From Azospirillaceae bacterium (GTDB lineage: Bacteria > Pseudomonadota > Alphaproteobacteria > Azospirillales > Azospirillaceae): a stretch of 45,354 bases of DNA. The stretch covers positions 1-45,354 of the forward strand of contig JANQHG010000188.1 in the NCBI GenBank assembly GCA_028277115.1, written 5' to 3'. This document shows positions 38,140 to 45,214 of this stretch, piece by piece (the stretch's first letter is position 1; each line of letters opens with the position of its first letter). The translations under genes were made by a program, and so were the position numbers. The notes beneath the pieces were generated by a model, which did not search any database, had not been told where the DNA came from, and was given only the letters and a program-made list of their open reading frames with translations.

Positions 38140-38373
38140 TATCGTTTGCGTTAACGTAACTTCAAAACAACACAATAAGAAACCGATAGCCGACCATCAA
38201 TTTGAGACTTTACTGACCTTCGTCGAGATTGTTTCAGGAACGACCATGATTGCACACGTTCGGGAAGCACATTGAAAACTCCAAGAGTGGGCCGATGGGC
38301 AAACTGCGTCCTCGGTTTCAGCCGCCCTTGACACCCCGCCCACGCCCTTGCGAGACTCAAACGCGGCTGGGGT

Positions 38374-38457
38374 GCCCGCCGGTCGCGGTCCCGCGAGTCG
38401 GGCGGGCTGAGAACATACCCATCGAACCTGATCCGGATCATGCCGGCGAAGGGAGCT
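38374..38457 (+). promoter_or_regulatory. TPP riboswitch (THI-box aptamer)
   Basis: All conserved parts of the thiamin pyrophosphate aptamer are present in order. These are GGGGTGCCC (38379-38387), a long P3 stem CCCGCC/GGCGGG, CTGAGA (38407-38412), ACCC, CCTGATCCGGATCATGCC (from 38427) and GCGAAGGGA ending near 38454. The closing GCT/AGC pairs frame it. It precedes an ABC importer gene whose ribosome-binding site GAGGAG is at 38478-38483. GCCGGCG inside the aptamer (38442-38448) can pair with CGCCGGC at 38468-38474, just before that site, which gives a candidate switching helix. TPP is expected to repress, most likely at translation, since no T-run terminator is seen. Confidence 0.96.
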
Positions 38458-38493
38458 TGCGGCGCCACGCCGGCAACGAGGAGATGTGTCCCG

Positions 38494-39735
38494 TTGCGTC
38501 AGTCCGTGCGGTCGGCGGGTGTCCGCCGTTTTGCGGCCGTTTGCCTTGCAAGCGCCGTTGTCTTGGTCTCGGCCGCCCCGGCGGCTGCGGCGTCGGCGCC
38601 GGTCTATGTGCCGGTGCTGGTGCCTTTGACCGGTTTTCTCTCACTTGAGGGCACGAGCCAGCGCAACGGTGCCATGCTTGCGCTCGGCCTCGCGCCGACC
38701 GAGGCCGGGGTCCATGCCGAGGTGTTCGACACCGGGACCTCGCCGGAAGGGGCGGTGACCGCGCTCGAGCGAGTGATCGGGCGCGACGATGTCGTCGCGA
38801 TCGCCGCCAGCATGCTCGGAACCCAGATGCTGGCGATGCGCCCGCTCGCCGAGGCCTATCGGGTGCCGCTGATCACCGTATCGGGTACCGCCTCGGTGAC
38901 CGGACCCGACACTCGCTATGTCTTCCGCTTCTTTCCAGCCGACCCGGTGGCGAAACGGGCCCACGCCCGTTATGTGGTCGAGACCCGGGGGTTTCGGCGG
39001 CCGGCGCTGATCACCCAGACCACCGCCTATGGCCAAAGCGGGCGGGCGCACCTGCTGGAGGCGTTCCGCAGCCTCGGCGCCGAGGTGGTCGCCGACGAGG
39101 TGATCGACCCGACGGTGCGCGACATGCTGCCGGTGTTGACCCGGGTCGCCGCCGGCGGGCCCGACGTTTTGGTGCTGCATCTCCATGCCGGGTCGACCGC
39201 GCTGGTGATCCGCCAGGCACGCGCGATCGGACGGACCTGGCCGATCGTCGCCGGCTCGGCGATGCACCAGCCGAGCACCGCGGCGCTGCTCGCGCCCGAG
39301 GAGTTGGCGGGGGTGTGCGCCGAGACCGCGTCGTCGCCAATCTCCGAAGACCGGCCGGGCATGGCCGCGTTCGTCGCCGAGTACCGCGCGCGGTTCGACA
39401 GCGAGCCCGATGCCTTTGCGCTTGGCCAGTATGACGGCATGAACATGGTGCTGGACGCGATCCTGGGCGGCGCGCGCACGGCCGAGGCGGTGCGCGCGGC
39501 GCTGGCCGAGGGGACCCACCGCGGGCTTGCGATGACCTATCGCTCGGACGGCACCGGCAACATGGCGCACACGGTTGCGATCATCTGTTACGACGGCACC
39601 AGCCGGCGGCCGCGGGTGGTTGCGCGTGCCGGTGACCCGGTGGCGCCGCCCGATCCGACCGGGCCTGCCGAACCGGTTGCGCCGACCGAGGCCGCTGAGC
39701 GCACCGACGTTGCCGATGCGCCGCCGGGCCGATGA
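38494..39735 (+). CDS. Periplasmic substrate-binding protein, LivJ/Peripla_BP_6 type, TPP-regulated
   Basis: The product is 413 residues if started at TTG 38494, 10 nt after GAGGAG. This start gives a normal signal peptide (RQSVRSAGVRRFAAVCLASA, cleavage after ..PAAAA). The frame is open from 38440, but that ATG lies inside the riboswitch; GTG at 38506 is another option. The mature protein has the type-1 periplasmic fold: VPVLVPLTGFLSLEGTSQRN, a VVAIAASMLGTQMLAMRPLA block, VLVLHLHAGSTALVIRQARA and FALGQYDGMNMVLDAIL. LivJ relatives bind branched-chain amino acids, amides or aromatic compounds. Control by TPP suggests thiamine, a thiamine precursor or a breakdown product here. The C-terminal ~50 residues are a Pro/Ala-rich tail. 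Confidence 0.92.
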   Translation: MRQSVRSAGVRRFAAVCLASAVVLVSAAPAAAASAPVYVPVLVPLTGFLSLEGTSQRNGAMLALGLAPTEAGVHAEVFDTGTSPEGAVTALERVIGRDDVVAIAASMLGTQMLAMRPLAEAYRVPLITVSGTASVTGPDTRYVFRFFPADPVAKRAHARYVVETRGFRRPALITQTTAYGQSGRAHLLEAFRSLGAEVVADEVIDPTVRDMLPVLTRVAAGGPDVLVLHLHAGSTALVIRQARAIGRTWPIVAGSAMHQPSTAALLAPEELAGVCAETASSPISEDRPGMAAFVAEYRARFDSEPDAFALGQYDGMNMVLDAILGGARTAEAVRAALAEGTHRGLAMTYRSDGTGNMAHTVAIICYDGTSRRPRVVARAGDPVAPPDPTGPAEPVAPTEAAERTDVADAPPGR

Positions 39736-39773
39736 CCGGCGGCCCGGGGGCGCTGCGGTCGTGACCTGACCTG

Positions 39774-40640
39774 ATGGCCCAGCTTCTGGTCAACGGGCTC
39801 GCGCTCGGCGCGGCGTATGCTTTGGTCGCGCTCGGCTTCGTGCTGATCGTCAATGCGACCGGGGCGGTGAACTTTGCCCAGGGCGACCTGGTGGTCGCCG
39901 GTGGGTTTCTGGCGGTTGCGGCGGCGCCTTTGGTGCCGGTACCGGCGCTGGTGCTGGTGCCGGCGGTGGCGGCGTTGATGGCGGTGATCGGGCTGGTGCT
40001 GTCGCTGGTCGCCTATCTGCCGCTGAGCCGGCGGCCGCCGGTCGCCGTGTTCATCAGCACGATCGCGGCCGGTCTGATCCTGGAAAACGGGGTGTTGGTG
40101 CTGTTCGGGCCGGCGCCGCGGTCGGCGCCGCCGTTGATCGGCGGCGGGGTGGTCGAGCTCGGCGGCCTGGTGGTGGCGCGGCAGTCGCTGGCGATCATCG
40201 GGGTTGCGGTTGCTTTGATTGCGGGTCAGCAGCTGTTGTTTCACCGGACCCAGCTCGGTCGATGGCTGCGGGCGACCGCGCAGGACGCCGAGATTGCGCG
40301 GGCCTGCGGGATTCCGGTGGTGTCGATGGTGCTGTTGACCTTTGCGCTTGCCGCCGCCTATGCCGGGACCGCAGGTCTTTTGCTTGCCAACCAGTTTTTC
40401 ATCACGCCGTCGGATGGCGGCGACTTGATGTTACGCGCTTATATTGCGGTGACGATTGGCGGATGGGGGTCGGTCGGCGGGGCGGTTGCCGGTGCGGTGT
40501 TGATTGCGGTGTTCGAGACGGTGGTGGCGGCGCGGTTGGGGCATCCGGTGGCGACCGGTTTGTTGTATGGAGTGGTTTTGGTGATTTTGGCGGTTCGCCC
40601 GCGCGGTTTGTTCGGCGAAGCCGCGGGTCGGCGCGCGTAA
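39774..40640 (+). CDS. ABC importer permease, LivH type
   Basis: The product is 288 residues with about eight membrane helices and the LivH pattern. This includes LLVNGLALGAAYALVALGFV, NFAQGDLVVAGG, FHRTQLGRWLRATAQDAEIA (cytoplasmic coupling loop) and GGWGSVGGAVAGAVLIAVFE. It forms one half of the transmembrane channel with the LivM domain of the next gene. It starts 38 nt after the binding-protein gene. Its TAA stop overlaps the next ATG by one base. No strong ribosome-binding site is visible. Confidence 0.95.
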   Translation: MAQLLVNGLALGAAYALVALGFVLIVNATGAVNFAQGDLVVAGGFLAVAAAPLVPVPALVLVPAVAALMAVIGLVLSLVAYLPLSRRPPVAVFISTIAAGLILENGVLVLFGPAPRSAPPLIGGGVVELGGLVVARQSLAIIGVAVALIAGQQLLFHRTQLGRWLRATAQDAEIARACGIPVVSMVLLTFALAAAYAGTAGLLLANQFFITPSDGGDLMLRAYIAVTIGGWGSVGGAVAGAVLIAVFETVVAARLGHPVATGLLYGVVLVILAVRPRGLFGEAAGRRA

Positions 40641-42409
40641 TGTGGCGGGGGTCAAGGGGGCGAGCCCTCTTGCGGGGGTTCGGGGGCAGCGCCCCTGACG
40701 ACGGCCGCAAGGCCGCTCTGCCGATCACTGTGGGGATTGTTGTTTGGCTGGTCTCCGGCCTCGTCGCCACCGGCACCCCCTACGACCTGCGGGTTCTGAC
40801 GGTTGCGGGCATCTACGCCCTGGGCGCGCTCGGCTACCAATTGATCTTCGGCTTCGCCGGCGCCTTGTCGCTTGCGCAGGGCAGCTTTTTCGGCCTCGGC
40901 GCCTACGTCACCGCGATCCTCGGCACGCGCTATGGTCTCGACGGCGCCGCGACGTTGCCTTTGGCGATGCTGGTCCCGACCGCGCTTGCGCTGGTGGTCT
41001 CGTTGCCGGTCATGCGTCTTCAGTCCCATTACGTCGCGCTCGCGACGCTCGGGATCGGCCAGGTGGTCAGTCTGGTCGCGATCCACTGGATTTCGGTGAC
41101 CGGCGGTTCGAACGGCTTGGCCGGGGTTCCGGGCTTTGCGGTGTTCGGGTTTGCGGTGCCGCGCGGGGTGCCGCTGTGCCTGGTGGTGTGGGCGTTGGTC
41201 GGGCTCGGCGTGCTCGGGGCGGCATGGCTCGGCCGAGGGCGGCGCGGTCTGGTGCTGGCGCAGATGCGCGCCGACCCGGTGGTTGCGCGGAGCCTCGGGA
41301 TCGACACCACGCGGCTCGGCGTCGGGTTGTTTTTGGCGAGTGCGGCGTATGGCGGTGCCGCCGGTGCCTTGATGGCACACACGCAACATGTGGTGTCGCC
41401 GGCCGCGGTCGGGTTCGGGATGATGGTGTCGTTCCTGACCATGTGCGTGGTCGGCGGCCGCGGGCGGATCGCCGGTGCCGTGCTCGGCGCCGTCTTGTTG
41501 GTTCACCTGCCGGAATGGCTGCGTGGCTTTGCCGAGGCCGAGCGGCTGCTTTATGGGCTTGGCCTGCTGGCCGCGATCGTGCTGGCGCCCGAGGGCTTGG
41601 TCGGCCTGATCGAGGCGGCGGGGGCACGCCTGGTCGGCGGCCGGCGCGCGCCGGGCGAGCGCGCGCGCCCCGCGCCCGCGGCACCGTTGCCGGCGGCGGC
41701 CGCAGCACCGGCACCGTTGGTCGTCGAGCGGCTGAGCCGCCGGTACGGCGGCATCCGGGCGGTCGATGATTTGTCGCTGACGATCGCGCCGGGCAGCCTG
41801 GTCGGGGTGATCGGGCCGAACGGGTCGGGCAAGACCACGCTGGTCAATCTGATCACCGGGCTTGCGGAGCCCGATGCCGGCGTGGTGCGGCTCGGCGACC
41901 GGCGGCTGTCCGGTCGCGCGCCCGAACGGATCGCGCGGCTTGGGGTTGCGCGCAGCTTTCAGGCCGGCGGCTTGCCGGGCGGCTTGACCGCGGCCGAGGC
42001 GGTGGTGGTCGCGCTCGCATCCGGCACGCCGGCGCGGGTCGCCCGGGCCTGTCTCGACCGGGTCGGGGCCGGGGAGGTCGCCGAGGTGCCGTGCGCCGCG
42101 CTGCCGGCGGGGGCGCGGCGGCGGGTCGAGCTGGCGCGGCTGTTGGCGCGGGCGCCGCGGGTGTTGCTGCTCGACGAGCCGGCGGCCGGGCTCGATGCGG
42201 ACGAGCGGGCGCGGCTGGCCGAGTTGTTGGTCGCCGAACGCCGGCAGGGCCGCAGTCTGGTGGTGGTCGAGCATGACGTGCCGTTCCTCGCCGCGATCGC
42301 CGACCGGGTGATCTGTCTCGACCGCGGCCGGCTGGTGTTCGACGGCCCGGCGGCCGCGGTCGCCGCGGACCCGGCGGTGCGCGCCGCCTATCTGGGCTGC
42401 GCGCCGTGA
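40640..42409 (+). CDS. LivM permease fused to LivG ATPase
   Basis: The product is up to 589 residues. Residues about 31-325 are a LivM-type permease (LTVAGIYALGALGYQLIFGF, ALSLAQGSFFGLGAYVTAIL, GGRGRIAGAVLGAVLL). After a Pro/Ala linker, residues about 350-589 are a LivG-type ATPase. Walker A is GPNGSGKTT (Lys398), Walker B LLLDEP (Asp512, Glu513), and the switch His545 is in VEHD. The ABC signature is degraded to LPAGA (488-492) where LivG usually has LSYGQ. Residues 2-28 are encoded by a copy of the GC-rich repeat, so translation may begin instead at GTG 40730 (GIVVWLVSGLVATG). The stop overlaps the next start (GTGA). Confidence 0.93.
   Translation: MWRGSRGRALLRGFGGSAPDDGRKAALPITVGIVVWLVSGLVATGTPYDLRVLTVAGIYALGALGYQLIFGFAGALSLAQGSFFGLGAYVTAILGTRYGLDGAATLPLAMLVPTALALVVSLPVMRLQSHYVALATLGIGQVVSLVAIHWISVTGGSNGLAGVPGFAVFGFAVPRGVPLCLVVWALVGLGVLGAAWLGRGRRGLVLAQMRADPVVARSLGIDTTRLGVGLFLASAAYGGAAGALMAHTQHVVSPAAVGFGMMVSFLTMCVVGGRGRIAGAVLGAVLLVHLPEWLRGFAEAERLLYGLGLLAAIVLAPEGLVGLIEAAGARLVGGRRAPGERARPAPAAPLPAAAAAPAPLVVERLSRRYGGIRAVDDLSLTIAPGSLVGVIGPNGSGKTTLVNLITGLAEPDAGVVRLGDRRLSGRAPERIARLGVARSFQAGGLPGGLTAAEAVVVALASGTPARVARACLDRVGAGEVAEVPCAALPAGARRRVELARLLARAPRVLLLDEPAAGLDADERARLAELLVAERRQGRSLVVVEHDVPFLAAIADRVICLDRGRLVFDGPAAAVAADPAVRAAYLGCAP
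40648..40722. repeat. GC-rich dispersed repeat, copy E, at the livH-livM junction
   Basis: CCCTCTTGCGGGGGTTCGGG, GGCAGCGCCCCTGACGACGG and CCGCAAGGCCG align in order with the reverse complement of 21521-21575. The copy lies just after the ATG at 40640 and keeps that frame open, adding about 25 Arg/Gly-rich residues if translated. Confidence 0.75.
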
Positions 42410-43173
42410 GAGCGCTGCCGCCGCTGCTCGAGGTCACCGGGCTCGCCGCCGGCTATGGCGGCGGACCGGTGATCGCCGGGGTCGGGTTTGCGGTGCCGCC
42501 GGGCGGCGTGGTCGCGCTGCTGGGCGCCAACGGGGCCGGGCGGTCGACGCTGCTGCGCGCGCTGGTCGGCCTGACCCCGGTCGCGGCCGGGGAGATTTGT
42601 TTTGCCGGGGCGCCGATCACCCGGCTCGGCGTGGCGGCGCGGGTCCGGCGCGGCATCGGCTATGCGCCCGAGGGCCGGCGGGTGTTTCCGGGCATGAACG
42701 TGCGCGACACTCTCCTGGCCGCGAGCCGGGCGCCGCGCGCGGGCCGGCGCGCCGCACTGGACCGCGTGTTCGACCTGTTTCCCCAGCTTGCGGCGTCGGC
42801 GGGCCGGCGCGCCTGGCAGCTGTCGGGCGGCCAGCAGCAAATGCTGGCGCTTGGCCGGGCGCTGATGGGCGAGCCGCGGCTGGTTTTGCTCGACAGCCCG
42901 TCGCTCGGCCTGGCGCCGCCGGTGGTTGCCGACGTGTTCGGCGCGATCGCGGCGATCGTCGCGGACGGGGTCGCGGCGGTGATCGCCGAGGACCGGCTGG
43001 CCCCGGTCGACCGGGTGGCGGACCGCGCCCTGGTGCTGCGCGCCGGCCGGGTGGTCGCGGACACGGCGCTCGCCGCGCTGTCGGAGGATCGGCTGGCCGA
43101 TCTCGCGCTCGGCGCGGCCGGCGCCTCGGCGGCGGCGTCCACCCGGCTTGCCTCACCCTTTGAGCCCGGCTAG
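42406..43173 (+). CDS. ABC importer ATPase, LivF type, with degenerate Walker motifs
   Basis: The product is 255 residues from a GTG start coupled to the previous stop. The LivF pattern is clear (LLEVTGLAAGYGGGPVIAGV, IGYAPEGRRVFPGMNVRDTL, SLGLAPPVVADVFGAI). The signature LSGGQ (139-143) is intact. Walker A reads GANGAGRST, with Arg46 where a Lys is expected. Walker B reads LLDSP, with Ser164 in place of the catalytic Glu. It should therefore hydrolyse ATP poorly by itself. It can still complete the composite site formed with the LivG domain of its partner. The C-terminal ~25 residues are Ala/Ser-rich and variable. Confidence 0.94.
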   Translation: MRALPPLLEVTGLAAGYGGGPVIAGVGFAVPPGGVVALLGANGAGRSTLLRALVGLTPVAAGEICFAGAPITRLGVAARVRRGIGYAPEGRRVFPGMNVRDTLLAASRAPRAGRRAALDRVFDLFPQLAASAGRRAWQLSGGQQQMLALGRALMGEPRLVLLDSPSLGLAPPVVADVFGAIAAIVADGVAAVIAEDRLAPVDRVADRALVLRAGRVVADTALAALSEDRLADLALGAAGASAAASTRLASPFEPG

Positions 43174-43225
43174 TGTCTCGGCCGGTCGAACGGCATGGGC
43201 GCTTTGTGAGCGGAGGCGAATGACC

Positions 43226-44272
43226 ATGGTTGGACGGACACAGACCGGCGCACGGTCGATCGCCCTTGGCGCTTTGGCGGCGGCGGTGCTGGTCGCGCTC
43301 GGGGCGCTCGGTGCCGGTGGCGCGCTTGCCCAGGTCGCCCAGCCGACCGGCCGGTGGCAGGCCCAGCCGGTCGCGGCCGAAGACGGCAGCTTCGCCTATT
43401 GCCTGACCGAGAACCGCTATTCGAACGGCCAGGTGCTCGGGATTGCCCGCAACCCGACGGGCGAATTCATCATGCTGCTCGGCGTGCCCGACGGCAACCT
43501 GCCCGAGGGCAAGGGCGCGCGCCTGCGGATCAAGGTCGACCAGCGGGTCGATCAGCAGGCGACCGGCATTTTCCGCAACGCCGAAACCATCGAGGTGCCG
43601 ATCGGCCGCAACAACGCGCTCTATGAGGCGTTGATGGCCGGGATCACGCTGACGGTGGCGGGGCCGAGCGATCAGGTGCAGTTCGCGCTGAAGGGCACCC
43701 GCCGGGCGCTGACCGACCTTCGTCAGTGCGCCGAACGGCGCGGACGCGGCAGCCGGCCCGCGGCGGCACGTGCGGGCGGTGGCGGCGGCGGCGGCGGCGG
43801 TGGGCGCAGCGGCGGCGGTGCCGGTGCGGCCGGCTTGCCGGGCTCGGTCGCGCAGATTTTGGCGGCGGCGCGGATGGGCGCGGTGGTGCCGGTCCAGGCG
43901 GCCGACGGCTCGGTCGCCTGGGGCTTCGGCCCGATCATGGGGATCGTCGAGCGCGAGACCGCGCCCGAGGGCCAAAGCGTCGCCAGGCTTGGCGACACCC
44001 GGCTCGACAAGATCGAGGAACGCTGCGACGGCAGCTTCGATCGCTCGCCCGGCCGGGTCGAGTCGCTGGCCAACGCGAGCGTCCAGACCGCCAGCGCCGA
44101 ATGCCGCACCGGCGGCAACCGGATTTATCTTGCGCTGTTGTTCGTGCTGACCAAGACCGGCAACGAGTTCATCACCTTCACCCACGAGACCAACGCCGAG
44201 GGCAAGGACGCCGCCGACCGCAGCCGCGACCGTATGCTGGAGACGATCAAGGCGCTCGCCGACCGCGGCTGA
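43226..44272 (+). CDS. Secreted two-domain protein of unknown function
   Basis: The product is 348 residues. GGAGG at 43212-43216 is 9 nt before the ATG at 43226; an ATG at 43220 is too close. A signal peptide (about 1-36, ending GGALAQ) is followed by a domain to about residue 170 (FAYCLTENRYSNGQVLGIAR, LRIKVDQRVDQQATGIFR). Next is a Gly-rich linker (about 183-203), then a second domain to the end (GSVAWGFGPIMGIVERETAP, IYLALLFVLTKTGNEFITFT). Four Cys in the mature part may form disulfides. I do not recognise the family. It follows the transporter genes after 52 nt and might be co-transcribed, but nothing else links it to thiamine. Confidence 0.8.
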   Translation: MVGRTQTGARSIALGALAAAVLVALGALGAGGALAQVAQPTGRWQAQPVAAEDGSFAYCLTENRYSNGQVLGIARNPTGEFIMLLGVPDGNLPEGKGARLRIKVDQRVDQQATGIFRNAETIEVPIGRNNALYEALMAGITLTVAGPSDQVQFALKGTRRALTDLRQCAERRGRGSRPAAARAGGGGGGGGGGRSGGGAGAAGLPGSVAQILAAARMGAVVPVQAADGSVAWGFGPIMGIVERETAPEGQSVARLGDTRLDKIEERCDGSFDRSPGRVESLANASVQTASAECRTGGNRIYLALLFVLTKTGNEFITFTHETNAEGKDAADRSRDRMLETIKALADRG

Positions 44273-44280
44273 TCGGGTCG

Positions 44281-44335
44281 AAAAAAACCCTCCCCCGCCC
44301 CAAGCGGGGGTGGCCGCGCCAGCGGCCGGATGGGG
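44281..44335. repeat. REP-like palindromic repeat with possible minus-strand terminator
   Basis: CCCCCGC (44292-44298) pairs with GCGGGGG (44304-44310), and GGCCGC/GCGGCC follows before GGATGGGGG. This CTCCCCCGC..GCGGGGG form resembles repeats that are abundant between genes in many high-GC alphaproteobacteria. The A-run at 44281-44287 would be a T-run after the hairpin for minus-strand transcripts. Confidence 0.6.
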
Positions 44336-44420
44336 GCCGACCGGCACCGCAGGTGCCGGTTGGCAAGTTGCGGCGCCGGAATAGCCGGCCGTGGCGCGTG
44401 GGGACCCGAGGAGCGTCGGC

Positions 44421-44921
44421 GTGGGCAACGATCGCGAGCGTCTCGACCGCGAGCAGATGTGGCAGCATTTGGGCCTGATCCAGACGGTGATCGAGCGCCA
44501 TGCCCGGACCTCGTTCCTGCTCAAGGGCTGGACGGTGACGCTGGCGACGGCGGTGTTCTTGCTGGCGGTGCGCAGCGAGATCCCGGGGGCGTCGCTGGTG
44601 GTCGGGCTGCTGCCGGCGCTCGCGTTCTGGGGCTTGGATGCCTATTACCTGCGTCAGGAACGGTTGTTCCGAAAACTCTATGATCATGTGCGCACGTCGC
44701 CGGGCACCAGCGATCCCTTCACCATGAACACCGCGCCGTTCGCCGGGACGGTGCAGTCGTGGCGGCGGACCTTGGTGTCGTTCTCGGTGTTTTGGTTCCA
44801 CGCACCGGTGATCGTCGCGCTGGTGGTCGGCCTTGGCCTGTTCCTGTGCCTTGGCGCCAAGTTGCCGATGCCCGACGGCGCCGCCCCGCCCGCCGCCGCC
44901 TCGGACCGCCCGGAGCCCTAA
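44421..44921 (+). CDS. Small conserved-type membrane protein, function unknown
   Basis: The product is 166 residues from a GTG at 44421 with GAGGAG 7 nt upstream; an earlier GTG at 44391 is less well supported. An N-terminal helix (REQMWQHLGLIQTVIERHAR) leads to two membrane helices around LLKGWTVTLATAVFLLAVR and SLVVGLLPALAFWGLDAYYL. Then comes a basic cytoplasmic loop (RQERLFRKLYDHVR) and a third helix (PVIVALVVGLGLFLCLG). The IQ-VI-R..SFLLKGW..TL arrangement recalls a widespread uncharacterised membrane family. I cannot assign a role. Confidence 0.8.
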   Translation: MGNDRERLDREQMWQHLGLIQTVIERHARTSFLLKGWTVTLATAVFLLAVRSEIPGASLVVGLLPALAFWGLDAYYLRQERLFRKLYDHVRTSPGTSDPFTMNTAPFAGTVQSWRRTLVSFSVFWFHAPVIVALVVGLGLFLCLGAKLPMPDGAAPPAAASDRPEP

Positions 44922-45214
44922 GCGGGGTCCGGCGCCGCCTCCGCCGCGCGCAGGCGGGCGAGGAGCGCGCGGGCCTCCGCCGGCGACAGCTGGTCGAGGT
45001 CGATCCGCGCGATGCCGCGGCCGAGTTCCAGCTGTGCGCGCGCGACGTCCGTGATGTCGCGCGGCTGCCCGCTCGGCGTTTTTCCGTACAGCGGCCGTGC
45101 CGGTGTGCGGGCTACGGCCGCCTTTCCGCACCCCCTTTGATGCGCCGACAGCGACCGGCAAGGCAACGCCCGTTCGGCACGCGGCGACGGTTTGTCGGCC
45201 GACGGCATGGTCAT
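44918..45214 (-). CDS. Doubtful 98-residue ORF
   Basis: The frame encodes a basic, low-complexity N-terminal half and a helical C-terminal half (ARIDLDQLSPAEARALLARL) that looks protein-like. It overlaps the convergent membrane-protein gene by 4 nt. No good ribosome-binding site or family is seen. The 140 nt beyond it to the right edge hold only an inverted repeat CCGGAGG/CCTCCGG (45231-45237, 45256-45262). Confidence 0.3.
   Translation of the reverse strand: MTMPSADKPSPRAERALPCRSLSAHQRGCGKAAVARTPARPLYGKTPSGQPRDITDVARAQLELGRGIARIDLDQLSPAEARALLARLRAAEAAPDPA

Larger units (their letters stand above)
36862..38373. other. AT-rich island with no convincing gene
   Basis: About 1.3-1.5 kb is far poorer in G+C than the flanks. 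Some 60-nt lines, such as 37861-37920, are only about 20% G+C. Long open frames are absent and translations match no family I know. Noted structures are a 7-bp hairpin GGAATGG/CCATTCC (37734-37753), the 12-bp palindromes ATTTGATCAAAT (37851-37862) and TAAATATATTTA (37882-37893), and a TTGTGA-16-TATACT promoter-like pair at 37711-37738. No DnaA boxes, transposase or terminal repeats were found. It could be old foreign DNA, a regulatory hub or a non-coding RNA locus. Confidence 0.8.

Noticed and set aside
36862-38373. Replication origin in the AT-rich island
   Set aside because: No TTATCCACA-like DnaA boxes, no dnaA, hemE, parAB or repABC genes nearby, and no CtrA-type TTAA-N7-TTAA site.
38440-38493. 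ATG at 38440 as the start of the binding protein
   Set aside because: It lies inside the conserved core of the TPP aptamer, and the extra residues disrupt the signal peptide.
38484-38648. Alternative ATG at 38484 directly after GAGGAG
   Set aside because: It has no spacer from the ribosome-binding sequence and opens a Cys/Gly-rich frame that ends inside the binding-protein gene. The TTG at 38494 gives a proper signal peptide.
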